Below, one piece after another: positions 26,859 through 37,160 of a stretch of 59,006 nt of DNA; within the stretch, counting starts at the first letter, position 1, and each line of letters starts with the position of its first letter. This stretch comes from Comamonadaceae bacterium. GTDB lineage: Bacteria; Pseudomonadota; Gammaproteobacteria; Burkholderiales; Burkholderiaceae_C. The notes beneath the pieces are model-generated. The model saw nothing but the letters and a program-made list of their open reading frames with translations. It had not been told where the DNA came from and made no database searches. The stretch lies in assembly GCA_947373105.1 (NCBI GenBank), contig CANBWK010000007.1:1-59006 (forward strand), in the 5' to 3' direction. Made by a program: the position numbers and the translations under genes.

Positions 26859-28270
26859 AGCACGCCATTAAGCACATTCATTTCATTGGCATCGGTGGCT
26901 CCGGTATGAGCGGAATTGCTGAAGTATTGCTGAATTTGGGTTACACCATTTCGGGGTCCGATCTATCGGACAGTGCTACTTTGCGGCGGTTGGCCGGCCT
27001 GGGCATTCTGACCTACGTCGGACATCAGGTGCAAAACGTGCAAGGCGCTGATGCCGTCGTGACATCTACCGCCGTAAAAGCAGACAACCCCGAAGTCATG
27101 GTGGCCAGGCAGCGGCATATTCCCGTAGTTCCTCGTGCCGTGATGTTGGCTGAATTGATGCGCATGAAGCAAGGCATTGCGATTGCAGGAACGCACGGTA
27201 AAACGACAACAACGAGTTTGGTTGCCAGTGTATTGGCTGAAGCCGGACTGGATCCAACGTTTGTGATTGGTGGTCGCTTGAACAGTGCAGGGGCTAATGC
27301 CAAACTGGGTAAAGGTGATTACATTGTGGTCGAAGCTGACGAGTCTGATGCTTCGTTTCTGAATTTGTTGCCGGTGATGGCCGTGGTCACCAACATCGAT
27401 GCAGACCACATGGAAACCTATGGCCATGATTTTGAACGGCTGAAGTCGGCATTCATTGAGTTTTTGCACCGCATGCCTTTTTACGGCACTGCAATTTTGT
27501 GTTCGGATGATGCAGGCGTCCAAAGTATCTTGCCTCAAGTGGCGCGTCCGGTGACCACATATGGTTTGGAAGAAGGTGCGCAAGTCAGGGCCGTTAACGT
27601 ACGTCCTGAAAATGGACAAATGCACTTTACAGTGCAACGGCGCAATGGGGTGACTTTGCCAGACCTGCAGGTCACGCTGAATTTACCAGGTGTACACAAT
27701 GTTTTGAATGCACTTTCTGCCATTGCTGTGGCCGTGGAGTTGAACGTGCCAGATGATGCGGTGGTGCGCGCATTGGCTGGCTTCAAGGGCGTGGGACGGC
27801 GATTCCAGAGCTATGGCCAAGTGGCAGTATCCGCCGCACATGGGGGCGGCAAATTTACCGTGATCGATGACTATGGTCATCACCCCGTGGAAATGGCGGC
27901 AACACTGTCTGCAGCCAGAGGCGCTTTTCCTGGTCAAAGGATTGTGCTGGCGTTCCAACCCCATCGTTACAGTCGAACACGCGATTGCTTTGAAGATTTT
28001 GTGAAAGTCATTGGCCAAGGCGCTGACGCCGTACTTTTGGCCGAGGTATATGCCGCAGGCGAGGCCCCCATCGTTGCGGCTGATGGCCGATCTTTGGCGC
28101 GCGCTCTCAGGGTTGCAGGAAAAGTTGAGCCCGTGTTTGTTGACAAGATTGCCGCTATGCCCCAAGCCATTCTGGACAATGCTCGCGATGGGGATGTTGT
28201 GATGTGCATGGGTGCCGGTTCAATAGGTAATGTGCCCGCACAGGTGGTTGAGTTGGGGGGTGTTCGGTGA
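26855..28270 (+). CDS. murC: UDP-MurNAc:L-alanine ligase MurC
   Basis: MurC starts the pentapeptide by adding L-alanine to UDP-MurNAc. The protein has 471 residues from ATG 26855, which overlaps the murG stop and directly precedes [14 protein letters not shown]; an upstream in-frame start at 26837 would overlap murG by 22 bp and is less likely. Motifs are [14 protein letters not shown], the ATP loop [13 protein letters not shown] near residue 110, [22 protein letters not shown] and DDYGHHPVE. It overlaps ddlB by 4 nt. Confidence 0.97.
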   Translation: MKHAIKHIHFIGIGGSGMSGIAEVLLNLGYTISGSDLSDSATLRRLAGLGILTYVGHQVQNVQGADAVVTSTAVKADNPEVMVARQRHIPVVPRAVMLAELMRMKQGIAIAGTHGKTTTTSLVASVLAEAGLDPTFVIGGRLNSAGANAKLGKGDYIVVEADESDASFLNLLPVMAVVTNIDADHMETYGHDFERLKSAFIEFLHRMPFYGTAILCSDDAGVQSILPQVARPVTTYGLEEGAQVRAVNVRPENGQMHFTVQRRNGVTLPDLQVTLNLPGVHNVLNALSAIAVAVELNVPDDAVVRALAGFKGVGRRFQSYGQVAVSAAHGGGKFTVIDDYGHHPVEMAATLSAARGAFPGQRIVLAFQPHRYSRTRDCFEDFVKVIGQGADAVLLAEVYAAGEAPIVAADGRSLARALRVAGKVEPVFVDKIAAMPQAILDNARDGDVVMCMGAGSIGNVPAQVVELGGVR

Positions 28271-29244
28271 ACGCAGCAACTCACAATTTTGGTAAAGTCG
28301 CCGTGCTGATGGGCGGACGCTCTGCTGAGCGAGAAGTGTCTTTCATGTCAGGTCAAGGCGTACTCAATGCATTGCGCAGCCAAGGAGTGGATGCTCATGC
28401 CTTCGACCCTTCTGAACGTGATTTGTCAGAACTCAAGCGAGAAGCATTTTCATGTTGTTTTATCGCTTTGCATGGTCGATTTGGCGAAGACGGTACAGTC
28501 CAAGGCGCTTTGGAGTTACTTGGGATTCCCTATACGGGGTCGGGTGTCATGGCGTCCAGCATTGCGATCGACAAGACCATGACCAAGCGCGTCTGGATCG
28601 CTGAAAACATCCCTACGCCTGCATACAAATTGGTGCTCCGGGATCAGATTGAACAACTCGATCTGGATGAATTGATTTCTCAGTTGGGCTTGCCTCTCAT
28701 CGTTAAACCCGCCAGTGAAGGCTCCTCCATTGGGGTGTTCAAAGTCAAGAGTGCACACGAGTTGCCGCATGCATTAGCGCAGGCGGCTTCATGCGATGCA
28801 GACATTTTGTGTGAACAATTCATTTCCGGTGATGAAGTTACTTGTCCCGTTTTAGGGCAAGGTGAAAAGGCAGTGGCCTTGCCTGTGATTCGTATCGTTG
28901 CCCCGCAAGGCAATTACGATTATCAAAACAAATATTTCTCCAACGACACCCAGTACATCGTCCCATGTGGTTTGCCTGAAGGGGAAGAACAAGCCATTCA
29001 GGATGTGGTACTCAAGGCATACAGAGTTTTGGGATGCAAAGGATGGGGTCGGATTGACGTCATGATCGATGCAGTAACAAGACTTCCCTATCTGCTCGAG
29101 ATCAACACATCTCCGGGTATGACAGGTCACTCCCTGGTACCAATGTCGGCGAAAGCAGCCGGAATTTCCTACGAAGATTTGTGTGTTCAGTTGCTTCAAA
29201 GCGCTGCGCTGGAGCACGCTGTTCAAGGAGGTCAAGCTTTATGA
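28267..29244 (+). CDS. ddlB: D-alanine:D-alanine ligase
   Basis: Ddl joins two D-alanines for MurF. This ATP-grasp enzyme has 325 residues: [17 protein letters not shown] near the start, the ATP-binding [10 protein letters not shown] near residue 148, and the metal and substrate motif [15 protein letters not shown] near residue 277. The GTG start overlaps the murC stop. Position between murC and ftsQ supports the ddlB name. Confidence 0.96.
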   Translation: MNAATHNFGKVAVLMGGRSAEREVSFMSGQGVLNALRSQGVDAHAFDPSERDLSELKREAFSCCFIALHGRFGEDGTVQGALELLGIPYTGSGVMASSIAIDKTMTKRVWIAENIPTPAYKLVLRDQIEQLDLDELISQLGLPLIVKPASEGSSIGVFKVKSAHELPHALAQAASCDADILCEQFISGDEVTCPVLGQGEKAVALPVIRIVAPQGNYDYQNKYFSNDTQYIVPCGLPEGEEQAIQDVVLKAYRVLGCKGWGRIDVMIDAVTRLPYLLEINTSPGMTGHSLVPMSAKAAGISYEDLCVQLLQSAALEHAVQGGQAL

Positions 29245-30029
29245 ACAAGTTGGAACCTCTACCTTTGGACATTCGCATGATGAACATCACCTCCGGGCTG
29301 CTGTTGGTTGTTCTGTTGTGTTCAAGTTTAGGCATCAGCGTATGGTGGGTCCTACGTCATCCCGTTTTTGATCTCAAGGGAATTTCTGTGCATGGGGATG
29401 TGACCCACAACAACGAGGTGACCTTACGGGCGAATGTGACGCCTCAACTGACTGGCAATTTTTTCACGTTGAGTTTAGGGCAAGCACAAAAAGCTTTTGA
29501 AAGTTTGCCTTGGGTTCGCAAAGCGATTGTTCGACGCGAGTTTCCCAATCGTTTAAGGGTTCGATTAGAGGAACACCAAGCTGTGGCCCTTTGGGGGGAA
29601 AACAGTGACACCAGCATGGTGAACCAATATGGTCAGGTGTTTGAGGCCAATGTGGATGACATTGATGCAGACAGTTTGCCGGTATTGACAGGTCCACTCG
29701 GGCAGTCAGCCATGGTGTGGCAGATGTACCAATATTTATTTCCAATCTTCAACACTGTATCCATGGGTATGGACAAATTGGAATTGACGCCCCGCGGAAG
29801 TTGGAGGGTCAAGACCGATGGCGATGCAATGATTGAACTGGGTCGCGGAACGCAAGAAGAAATTGGACAGCGATTGAAAACATTTTTACAAACAGTAGCG
29901 CAAGTGACTTCGCGTTATCAGCGCACGAACACCTCGTTGCTTGCGGCAGATTTAAGGCACACCAATGGCTATGCGTTGCGCTTGCGGGGTGTGACTACGT
30001 TGGCGGATGACGGTAAAAAGAAACCATAA
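29241..30029 (+). CDS. ftsQ: cell division protein FtsQ
   Basis: FtsQ is a bitopic divisome scaffold that binds FtsL-FtsB. The protein has 262 residues from ATG 29241 (ATGA overlap with ddlB). It has a short cytoplasmic N-terminus, one membrane helix (about residues 20-42) and a periplasmic POTRA domain starting at [16 protein letters not shown], then the beta domain with [30 protein letters not shown] written here as two motifs: [15 protein letters not shown] and [14 protein letters not shown]. Confidence 0.95.
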   Translation: MNKLEPLPLDIRMMNITSGLLLVVLLCSSLGISVWWVLRHPVFDLKGISVHGDVTHNNEVTLRANVTPQLTGNFFTLSLGQAQKAFESLPWVRKAIVRREFPNRLRVRLEEHQAVALWGENSDTSMVNQYGQVFEANVDDIDADSLPVLTGPLGQSAMVWQMYQYLFPIFNTVSMGMDKLELTPRGSWRVKTDGDAMIELGRGTQEEIGQRLKTFLQTVAQVTSRYQRTNTSLLAADLRHTNGYALRLRGVTTLADDGKKKP

Positions 30030-30066
30030 ATCACAGTGATCAGGTATTAAAAGAACGGTTGGAACT

Positions 30067-31296
30067 ATGGCAAAAGAATACAAAGATTTGGTGGTTGGGC
30101 TCGACATTGGAACATCCAAGGTCATGGTCGTGGTTGCTGAAGTGATGCCTAGCGGTGAGCTCAAACTTGCCGGTATGGGCATTGCGCCAGGCAACGGCCT
30201 CAAGCGAGGTGTGGTGGTCAATATCGATGCCACCGTGCAGAGCATTCAACAGGCTTTGAAAGAAGCGGAATTCATGGCAGATTGCAAAATCACGCGCGTG
30301 AATACGGGCATCACAGGCGCACACATTCGAGGGCTCAATTCCAGTGGCATGGTAGCGGTGAAAGACAAAGAAGTCACGGCGGCCGATGTGGCGCGTGTGA
30401 TGGAGACTGCGCGAGCCATCAATATCTCAACCGATCAACGGTTGCTTTTGGTGGCGCCTCAAGAATTTGTCATTGACAGTCAAGACGTCAAAGAACCCAT
30501 CGGTATGAGTGGCATGCGCCTCGAAGCCAAAGTCCATATCGTGACAGGCGCACAAAGTGCAGCCGAAAACATCATTAAATGTGTTCGACGTTGCGGCCTG
30601 GAAGTCGATCAGTTGCTGCTCAACCCGCTGTCTTCCAGCCTGGCGGTATTGACTGAAGATGAGCGGGAGTTGGGCGTCGCTTGCGTTGACATTGGTGCAG
30701 GTACAACTGATGTGGCCATATTCACCAATGGAGCGATTCGTCACACTGCCGTGATTCCGATTGCTGGCGACTTGATTACCAGTGATATCGCCATGGCACT
30801 GCGCACCCCGACCAAAGATGCTGAAGACATCAAAGTCGAGAGCGGGTACGCAAAACAATTGTTGGCAGACCCGGATGCGCAAGTTGAAGTGCCTGGATTG
30901 GGTGACCGCGGCCCACGCATGCTCAGTCGACAGGCATTGGCTGGGGTCATTGAGCCGCGCGTAGAAGAAATTTTTTCACTTGTTCATCAGGTAATTCGGG
31001 AATCCGGTTATGAAGAAGTTTTGTCCTCTGGCATTGTCCTGACAGGTGGTAGCGCTGTGATGCCCGGCATGCTTGAGTTGGGCGAAGATATCTTTTTGAA
31101 ACCCGTTCGTCGTGGGGTTCCCAAGTACAGAGGGGCCTTGGCAGACATGGTCAGTCAAGCCCGTGCAGCGACTGTGATGGGCCTGCTCGAAGAAGCCCGG
31201 ATGGCACGCTTACGAGGGTTTAAGGTTCAAGAACGTAAAAGCTCAATGAACAATGCATTTGGCAGATTCAAAGACTTTATTGTGGGGAATTTTTGA
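30067..31296 (+). CDS. ftsA: cell division protein FtsA
   Basis: FtsA is an actin-like ATPase that tethers FtsZ to the membrane. The protein has 409 residues. ATP-site motifs are VGLDIGTSKVMVVV at the start, VDIGAGTTDVAIF near residue 208 and VLTGGSAVMPG near residue 325. The C-terminal amphipathic tail (NAFGRFKDFIVGNF) is the membrane-targeting helix. A TTGGA sequence precedes the ATG. It lies 37 bp after ftsQ and 130 bp before ftsZ. Confidence 0.97.
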   Translation: MAKEYKDLVVGLDIGTSKVMVVVAEVMPSGELKLAGMGIAPGNGLKRGVVVNIDATVQSIQQALKEAEFMADCKITRVNTGITGAHIRGLNSSGMVAVKDKEVTAADVARVMETARAINISTDQRLLLVAPQEFVIDSQDVKEPIGMSGMRLEAKVHIVTGAQSAAENIIKCVRRCGLEVDQLLLNPLSSSLAVLTEDERELGVACVDIGAGTTDVAIFTNGAIRHTAVIPIAGDLITSDIAMALRTPTKDAEDIKVESGYAKQLLADPDAQVEVPGLGDRGPRMLSRQALAGVIEPRVEEIFSLVHQVIRESGYEEVLSSGIVLTGGSAVMPGMLELGEDIFLKPVRRGVPKYRGALADMVSQARAATVMGLLEEARMARLRGFKVQERKSSMNNAFGRFKDFIVGNF

Positions 31297-31357
31297 TGCG
31301 ATTTCACCACTTTTACCAAGCCCGAGGCAGTCCATTGTGGCTTTGTCGATGTCGATG

Positions 31358-31386
31358 TTGACAATGATTTCCCGTCAAAACAAAAA
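31358..31386 (+). promoter_or_regulatory. possible ftsZ promoter
   Basis: A perfect TTGACA at 31358-31363 lies in the ftsA-ftsZ gap, but the region 16-18 bp downstream is only A-rich (31380-31386) rather than a good -10. Extra transcription of ftsZ is plausible, but this site is weakly supported. Confidence 0.3.
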
Positions 31387-31426
31387 AGCAAATTTTCAGG
31401 CAACTGCAGTAATTTAGGAGTTAAAT

Positions 31427-32650
31427 ATGATTGAAATGATCCAAGTCGAAGAGTTTAACCAAGGCACTCGCATCAAAGTGATTGGCGTAGGTGGTGGTGG
31501 TGGAAACGCCGTCGAACACATGATCGAGCGCAATGTACAAGGAGTCGAGTTTGTTTGTGCAAATACCGATGCACAAGCATTGACTCGCAGCGCTGCGCAT
31601 CGCTTCATTCAGTTGGGGCATACAGGTTTGGGTGCGGGTAGTAAGCCAGAAAAAGGTCGTGAAGCTGCAGAGACCGCAGAAGAGGATATTCGTGCAGCCA
31701 TAGATGGCGCACACATGCTGTTCATCACGGCAGGCATGGGCGGCGGCACTGGTACAGGCGCAGCACCCGTCATTGCAAGGATCGCCAAAGAAATGGGCAT
31801 CTTGACAGTGGGTGTTGTAACCAAACCATTTGAATTCGAAGGTGGACGTCGGATGTCCAATGCCGAAGCTGGCATGACAGAGCTCGAAGCGAATGTGGAT
31901 TCGTTGATTGTGGTGTTGAATGAGAAGCTGCTGGAATTGCCTGGCGGTGAAGACATGACGCAGGATGAGGCTTTTGCGCATGCCAACGATGTGCTCAAAA
32001 ATGCCGTCGGTGGTATTGCTGAGATCATCAACGTGCCCGGACATGTCAACGTTGACTTTGAAGATGTGCGCACAGTCATGGGTGAGCCTGGCAAAGCCAT
32101 GATGGGTACAGCGGCTGCCAGTGGTCCGGACCGAGCGCGTATCGCAGCCGAACAAGCGGTGGCCTGTCCATTGCTGGAAGGTATTGACCTGTCAGGTGCT
32201 AAAGGCGTTTTGGTCTTGATCAGCGCTGCCAAGGGATCCCTCAAACTGAGCGAGTCTAAGCAAGCGATGAACACCATTCGCGCTTATGCTTCTGAAAGCG
32301 CGCATGTCATCTACGGTACAGCCTATGATGAAGCCTTAGGTGATGAAATTCGAGTCACTGTTGTGGCAACCGGCTTATCGCGTCAAGGTGCGGCACGCCG
32401 CCCGACACTGGTTCAACAGCCTATGCTGCGGACCGGTACGGACAACATGCCATTCCAAATGGGTGGACATGATGCAGTGTCAACCAGCGCCATGCCCGGC
32501 GCTGCTATTGGAAATGACTATGGTCGTTTGAACACGCCGAGTGTTTGGCGCACCAACCGTACCCAGGCCGCTGACAAAGTGAATGGCATGTCTTCCGCGG
32601 GAATGGATGACATTGAAATCCCTGCCTTCTTGCGCAAGCAAGCGGACTGA
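31427..32650 (+). CDS. ftsZ: cell division GTPase FtsZ
   Basis: FtsZ polymerises into the Z ring that organises division. The protein has 407 residues with the GTP-binding loop KVIGVGGGGGNAVEHM near residue 19, the tubulin signature GGGTGTGAAPV near residue 107, the T7 synergy loop NVDFEDVRTVM, a variable linker and the conserved C-terminal peptide DDIEIPAFLRKQ that binds FtsA and ZipA. TAGGAG lies 6 nt before the ATG. A long hairpin terminator follows. Confidence 0.98.
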   Translation: MIEMIQVEEFNQGTRIKVIGVGGGGGNAVEHMIERNVQGVEFVCANTDAQALTRSAAHRFIQLGHTGLGAGSKPEKGREAAETAEEDIRAAIDGAHMLFITAGMGGGTGTGAAPVIARIAKEMGILTVGVVTKPFEFEGGRRMSNAEAGMTELEANVDSLIVVLNEKLLELPGGEDMTQDEAFAHANDVLKNAVGGIAEIINVPGHVNVDFEDVRTVMGEPGKAMMGTAAASGPDRARIAAEQAVACPLLEGIDLSGAKGVLVLISAAKGSLKLSESKQAMNTIRAYASESAHVIYGTAYDEALGDEIRVTVVATGLSRQGAARRPTLVQQPMLRTGTDNMPFQMGGHDAVSTSAMPGAAIGNDYGRLNTPSVWRTNRTQAADKVNGMSSAGMDDIEIPAFLRKQAD

Positions 32651-32671
32651 ACGAGAACTGCATTGCAATTC

Positions 32672-32713
32672 AAAGGGGGTGAAACGCATACCCGGCGTTT
32701 CACCCCCTTTTCC
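32672..32713 (+). terminator. ftsZ terminator ending the dcw cluster
   Basis: A perfect 15-bp stem (32672-32686 with 32696-32710) closes a 9-nt loop and runs into TTTTCC. An outer ATTGCA/TGCAAT pair can extend it. It separates the dcw genes from lpxC. Confidence 0.85.
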
Positions 32714-32722
32714 AATGCAATT

Positions 32723-32728
32723 TAAAAT
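32723..32728 (+). promoter_or_regulatory. -10 element of a predicted leaderless transcript (lpxC)
   Basis: TAAAAT ends exactly 6 nt before the lpxC ATG at 32735. There is no Shine-Dalgarno sequence. It lies just after the ftsZ terminator, so lpxC would need it. Confidence 0.55.
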
Positions 32729-32734
32729 CTCATC

Positions 32735-33658
32735 ATGCTTGCACAAAGAACTCTTAAAACGCTGACCAAAGCCGTAGGCGTCGGGTTGCACAGCGGTCAA
32801 CGAGTGGAGCTGACATTGCGGCCTGCTGGGCCAAACACGGGTATTGTTTTTCGGCGCGTAGACCTGCCTGAACCCGTCGACATACCTGTCTCCGCTGAAG
32901 CCGTGACCGATACTCGACTGGCTTCCACACTTTCTTGTGGCCAAGCCAAAGTTCATACGGTTGAGCATCTCATGTCTGCTTGTGCAGGTTTGGGCATTGA
33001 CAATCTGTATGTGGACATCACAGCCGAAGAGGTACCCATTCTTGACGGTTCAGCATCCTCTTTTGTGTACCTGCTGCAAAGTGCTGGGATTGAGTTGCAA
33101 AAAGCGCCTAAGCAATTCATTCGCATCTTGGAGACAGTTGAAATTTCCGAGGGAGCAGGGGAGAACATGAAGTGGGCACGATTGACGCCATACAACGGGT
33201 ACCGATTGAGTTTTGAAATTGATTTCAAACACCCAGCCGTGGACTCGACTGGCCAGCAAGTCGTTTTTGATGTGGGGCAAGGCAACTACGCGCGCGACAT
33301 TGCACGGGCTCGTACCTTTGGTTTCACCAAAGATGTTGAATTGATGCGCTCAAATGGTCTGGCTTTAGGTGGCGGTTTGGACAACGCGATTGTCATGGAT
33401 GACTACAAAGTGCTGAACAGCGATGGGTTGCGCTATGACGATGAATTTGTCAAACACAAAATCCTGGATGCAATGGGCGATTTGTTCATTGTGGGAAAGC
33501 CTTTTTTGGCGGCTTATTCGGCCTTTCGCTCAGGTCACGCCCTGAACAACAAGCTATTGCGAGCCCTGCTGGCCCGACCGCAAGCCTATGAAATTGCGAG
33601 CTTTGTTGATGAAAGCAAGGCGCCTGCCGGTTTTGCATGGGCTCAACCCGCTTGGTGA
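32735..33658 (+). CDS. lpxC: UDP-3-O-acyl-GlcNAc deacetylase LpxC
   Basis: LpxC is a zinc amidase that catalyses the committed step of lipid A synthesis in the cytoplasm. The protein has 307 residues: the N-terminal [18 protein letters not shown], the first zinc His in [16 protein letters not shown] (near residue 79), [10 protein letters not shown], and the other ligands in HKILDAMGD (near residue 238) with the late RSGHALNN. It closes the dcw region as in other proteobacteria but appears separately transcribed. It ends 3 bp before the MFS gene. Confidence 0.97.
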   Translation: MLAQRTLKTLTKAVGVGLHSGQRVELTLRPAGPNTGIVFRRVDLPEPVDIPVSAEAVTDTRLASTLSCGQAKVHTVEHLMSACAGLGIDNLYVDITAEEVPILDGSASSFVYLLQSAGIELQKAPKQFIRILETVEISEGAGENMKWARLTPYNGYRLSFEIDFKHPAVDSTGQQVVFDVGQGNYARDIARARTFGFTKDVELMRSNGLALGGGLDNAIVMDDYKVLNSDGLRYDDEFVKHKILDAMGDLFIVGKPFLAAYSAFRSGHALNNKLLRALLARPQAYEIASFVDESKAPAGFAWAQPAW

Positions 33659-33661
33659 TTT

Positions 33662-34882
33662 GTGACACCTCATAGCCTTTCCGAATTACTGACGCACAAA
33701 GCGTTTGTCCGCTTTTGGTTTTCCCGCTTGTCAGGGATTCTGGCCCATCAAATGTTAATGGTCGCTTTGGCATGGCATATGTACGAACTGACCAGCAGTG
33801 CTTGGAGTTTGGGCTTGGTGGGCTTGTTTCAGTTTGTCCCTGCGTTGCTGATGACTTTGCCTGCGGGCCATTGGGTGGATCGCTTGCACAAGGCCCGTAT
33901 TTATGCAGTTTGCATGGGACTCCAAGCTGTCGTCGCAGGCTTGTTGATTGCTGCCAGTTGGGGCCATTTTGCTAGCCCCGAATTGATTTATGGCATCTCC
34001 ATCGTATTGGGTGGGGTCAGGGCTTTTCAGATGCCGACCCAACAAGCCTTGACACCTCAATTGGTTCCTCCGCCGTTGCTACCCCGGGCCATTGCGATGA
34101 GCTCCATGGGCGTCCAGACCGCGGTGATTGGGGGGCCTGCTTTGGGCGGACTGTTGTATGCACACAATGTGACAACGGTGTATGCCGTGTGCCTGGGACT
34201 TTTCTTGTTGGCTATGGCTTTAGCTTTGTGGGTTCGTTACCACCACCAACCCTCTTCAGGTGCTGCCGATATGCAGACTGTTTTGGCCGGCGCGGTTTTT
34301 GTCTGGAATCACAAACCGTTGATGGGCGCCATAACCCTGGACTTAGTGGCCGTCTTGTTGGGGGGTGCCACGGCCTTATTGCCGATTTTTGCGAAAGATA
34401 TTTTGCATACCGGTCCTGAAGGTCTTGGGTTGCTGCGGGCTGCACCCGCCATAGGCTCATTGATCATGTCCACCGTGCTCACGCGCTGGCCACTGCAGCG
34501 CAAAGTGGGTCACAGCATGTTGGCCGCAGTGGTGGTGTTTGGTTTGGCCAATGTAGTGTTTGGCATTTCGCAGAACTTGATTCTGTCAATGGTTGCATTG
34601 GCAGTCACGGGGGCGGCAGACACCATCAGTGTGGTGACCCGTTTGACCTTGATGCAGCTGGAAACTCCTGATGACATGCGGGGCCGAGTGTCAGCAGTTA
34701 ACTCTATTTTCATTGGCGCCTCCAATCAACTCGGTGAATTTGAATCAGGCGCCACTGCTGCACTTTGGGGCCCCGTGGGATCGGTGGTCGTTGGTGGTGT
34801 TGCCACCGTGCTGGTGGCGGTTGCTTGGTTGCGTTTGTTCCCTGACTTGGCGCAACGGGACCGCATGGTTCCTCACCAGTGA
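33662..34882 (+). CDS. MFS transporter (EntS-like)
   Basis: This 406-residue major facilitator protein has about twelve hydrophobic segments. FWFSRLSGILAHQMLMVALAW at the start is the LxGxxxxQ-type first helix seen in the EntS-like drug and siderophore exporter branch. The DRLHKAR loop corresponds to the MFS A motif (GHWVDRLHKAR). The substrate is unknown. The start is GTG at 33662, immediately after lpxC, so the two are probably co-transcribed. It converges on ruvC with a 42-bp gap that contains no clear terminator. Confidence 0.85.
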   Translation: MTPHSLSELLTHKAFVRFWFSRLSGILAHQMLMVALAWHMYELTSSAWSLGLVGLFQFVPALLMTLPAGHWVDRLHKARIYAVCMGLQAVVAGLLIAASWGHFASPELIYGISIVLGGVRAFQMPTQQALTPQLVPPPLLPRAIAMSSMGVQTAVIGGPALGGLLYAHNVTTVYAVCLGLFLLAMALALWVRYHHQPSSGAADMQTVLAGAVFVWNHKPLMGAITLDLVAVLLGGATALLPIFAKDILHTGPEGLGLLRAAPAIGSLIMSTVLTRWPLQRKVGHSMLAAVVVFGLANVVFGISQNLILSMVALAVTGAADTISVVTRLTLMQLETPDDMRGRVSAVNSIFIGASNQLGEFESGATAALWGPVGSVVVGGVATVLVAVAWLRLFPDLAQRDRMVPHQ

Positions 34883-34924
34883 AGCGCTCATGACTTTGTG
34901 GTGAGTGGTGTTGTGACTGGTGTC

Positions 34925-35473
34925 TCAGTGACTGCGCCCACCCCTGTACATGCCATGGGTCTTGCGATGCAAGGCATTGACAGCCGCCAATTTGTTCATG
35001 GACGGACTGGCATGGGCGTGCGTGATGGCCAATCCCAAGGCATCTGCAGCATCTTGTCGGGGTAGTACTGGCAAGCGCAAGAGTCGTTTGACCATTTCTT
35101 GAATTTGAGATTTTGCAGCGCGTCCATGACCTGTAATAGCTTGCTTCATTTGTAAAGCCGTGTATTCGGCAACCGCTAAATCGCAAGACACCAATGCCGT
35201 GACACAACAGCCACGGGCTTGACCCAACAACAATGTAGCTTGCGGGTTGACATTCACGAATACGATTTCTACGGAGGCCACATCCGGTTGGTAACGTGCC
35301 GTAATTTCACGTACGCCTTCATAAATGACTTTAAGTCGAGCAGGCAAATTGCCCATTTCTTCTTTGGTCGTTTGGATCACACCACTGGCCACGTAAGTCA
35401 ATTGAGAGCCTTCCACGTCAATCAGGCCAAAGCCAGTGGTTTGCAATCCGGGGTCAATTCCCAAAATTCTCAT
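34925..35473 (-). CDS. ruvC: Holliday junction resolvase RuvC
   Basis: RuvC cuts Holliday junctions in the RuvABC pathway. The protein has 182 residues and an RNase H-like fold with acidic catalytic residues: Asp in [15 protein letters not shown], Glu in [10 protein letters not shown] and the paired Asp of [14 protein letters not shown]. ruvA and ruvB are not adjacent. The start ATG lies 19 bp downstream of the mtgA stop on the same strand, so it may be in one operon with mtgA. Confidence 0.97.
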   Translation of the reverse strand: MRILGIDPGLQTTGFGLIDVEGSQLTYVASGVIQTTKEEMGNLPARLKVIYEGVREITARYQPDVASVEIVFVNVNPQATLLLGQARGCCVTALVSCDLAVAEYTALQMKQAITGHGRAAKSQIQEMVKRLLRLPVLPRQDAADALGLAITHAHASPSMNKLAAVNALHRKTHGMYRGGRSH

Positions 35474-35492
35474 GGTTCAGAGTGTCATGGTT

Positions 35493-36230
35493 TCATGGCG
35501 CCACCACATCGTTCATGCGGATGACGATGGTTTGGGCTCGGTCCGACAAATAAGGTGATTGTGGACGCTTTTCGAAGAAACGGGGGCGAGGTAGCATGAC
35601 CGATAAACGAGCGGACTCCCAAGGCGTCAACTGGGCAGCTGTTTTTTTAAAATAATGATGTGCTGCAGCCTCAGCGCCAAAAACCCCTTCTCCCCATTCG
35701 ACGTGGTTCAGGTAAATTTCCATGATTCTCTGTTTAGAAAGGCAAGCTTCCAAAGCCATCGTCAAAATGAATTCTTGTCCCTTACGCACCATGGTGCGCT
35801 CACCCGATAAAAGCAGGTTTTTTGCCAATTGCTGAGTAATGGTTGAGCCGCCAACGATTTTGATTGCAGGGGGTGCGGCGTGAGGACCTGATTTTTCTAT
35901 GCGTTGTGCAATCTTGGCCTTGGCCTTGGCATTGCGACCCCAGGCCTTTTCGATGGAGTCCCACCATACACCGTTGTGCTGCAAAAAAGCACTGTCTTCG
36001 GATGCCATAACGGCACGTTTCAAGTTGACCGAAATATGCTCGGCGTTAACCCAGTCCTGACGCCATGGCAGTGCGCCTTGGGTTCGCACTATTTGCCAGA
36101 TTTGGGATCGCTCAAAAGCAGTCGATGGTGGATCAATGAAACGCATTAAACCAATGTGCATGACAAAGAAAATTTGCAGTCCCAACCCCGCAATCATGAC
36201 CAATTTGAACCAATGAACAACAGCCTTCAT
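35493..36230 (-). CDS. mtgA: monofunctional peptidoglycan transglycosylase
   Basis: MtgA is a GT51 glycosyltransferase that polymerises lipid II without a transpeptidase domain. The protein has about 245 residues from the ATG at 36230, which has AAAGGG upstream and overlaps the preceding TonB-like gene by nothing (13-bp gap). An N-terminal membrane anchor (WFKLVMIAGLGLQIFFV) precedes GT51 motifs: EDSAFLQHNGVWW with the catalytic Glu, GGSTITQQLAKNLLL, RKGQEFILTMALE, and EIYLNHVEWGEGVFGAEAA. It probably assists wall growth together with the nearby rodA. Confidence 0.95.
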   Translation of the reverse strand: MKAVVHWFKLVMIAGLGLQIFFVMHIGLMRFIDPPSTAFERSQIWQIVRTQGALPWRQDWVNAEHISVNLKRAVMASEDSAFLQHNGVWWDSIEKAWGRNAKAKAKIAQRIEKSGPHAAPPAIKIVGGSTITQQLAKNLLLSGERTMVRKGQEFILTMALEACLSKQRIMEIYLNHVEWGEGVFGAEAAAHHYFKKTAAQLTPWESARLSVMLPRPRFFEKRPQSPYLSDRAQTIVIRMNDVVAP

Positions 36231-36243
36231 GTGTGAAACCCTT

Positions 36244-37155
36244 TCATTCAGGGGCCTGTACATCTGGAGTTTGGATCACGGTTTTCAAAGTTTCATCACG
36301 CGAAAATCGGAAACGGGAGACGACAACAATCTGATCGGCCGATTTACGCATCTTGGCTGAAAAAGCATCAAAAGGAGCCGTATTGCGCGCTATGGCCAAG
36401 GCGCGACTGTCTAAAAGAGGTTTGCCTGAGGATCGGGCAATTTCGGCTTCGATCAATTGACCTTGACTGTCGACGGTCAGGATCATGGTCAAAGCGCCAT
36501 AAATTTTTTGCCCAGCCACTTCTGGAAAATTTTGCGTTCCATTGGTCTCGATGGCACGTCTTAACTTGTCGTAATACAAAGCGTAAGCCACTTCGCGTGT
36601 GGCGGGACTGATGTAGCGCTTACGTGGCGCATTATTGATATCTTGAACGGACTTTTCAATTTGAGCTAATTGGCGAGACAGTTGCTGGCGGCGTTCTTCC
36701 CTGGCTTGTTTATTGGGACTTTTTTCGGCTTCGCCGCTGGCGTCTTGAGACAGATTGACCAACTCTTGACGCAATTGAGTCAGCAGCTTGAATTGTTGAA
36801 CTTTGAGTGCTTCAATTTTCTGCTGTAAATCGCTCACATCCTGACCGTCCTCACTCTGAAGCGCGGGCGGCAAAGGCGAGGTCGCAATCAGATGGCCAGC
36901 ATTTTGACCGCCACCTGCCAAACTCGCTTGCGCCAAGGCCTGTGGCGAATCTGTTTTTTCTTGACTGCGTGCGTTGACCAGGATCACCTCCATGGGGGCG
37001 TCTTCAAAGACGCGTTTGAAGGTTTCGGGCGCTGCAAAGCGCAAAGTAAGCAAAGCTGCATGTATACCCAGAGAAATAGCCAAAGCCCATTTCAAAGTGC
37101 GATGAGAGGATGAAAAAAAAGTGATGTTCATCTTTGAACTGATCGAAAAAATCAT
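36244..37155 (-). CDS. TonB-like periplasmic energy-transduction protein
   Basis: This 303-residue protein has one N-terminal membrane helix (LKWALAISLGIHAALLTL), then a Gln/Glu/Lys-rich periplasmic region predicted to be a coiled coil (about residues 105-180), and a C-terminal TonB-type domain: KLRRAIETNGTQNFP, GALTMILTVDSQGQLIEAEIARSSG and LDSRALAIARNTAPFDAFS. No exbB/exbD or receptor gene is near, and there is no Pro-rich spacer, so I read it as a TonB-family protein of uncertain partner rather than the main TonB. ATG at 37131 is an alternative start. It starts 5 nt after the RNB ribonuclease stop. Confidence 0.8.
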   Translation of the reverse strand: MIFSISSKMNITFFSSSHRTLKWALAISLGIHAALLTLRFAAPETFKRVFEDAPMEVILVNARSQEKTDSPQALAQASLAGGGQNAGHLIATSPLPPALQSEDGQDVSDLQQKIEALKVQQFKLLTQLRQELVNLSQDASGEAEKSPNKQAREERRQQLSRQLAQIEKSVQDINNAPRKRYISPATREVAYALYYDKLRRAIETNGTQNFPEVAGQKIYGALTMILTVDSQGQLIEAEIARSSGKPLLDSRALAIARNTAPFDAFSAKMRKSADQIVVVSRFRFSRDETLKTVIQTPDVQAPE

Positions 37156-37160
37156 GCAAG

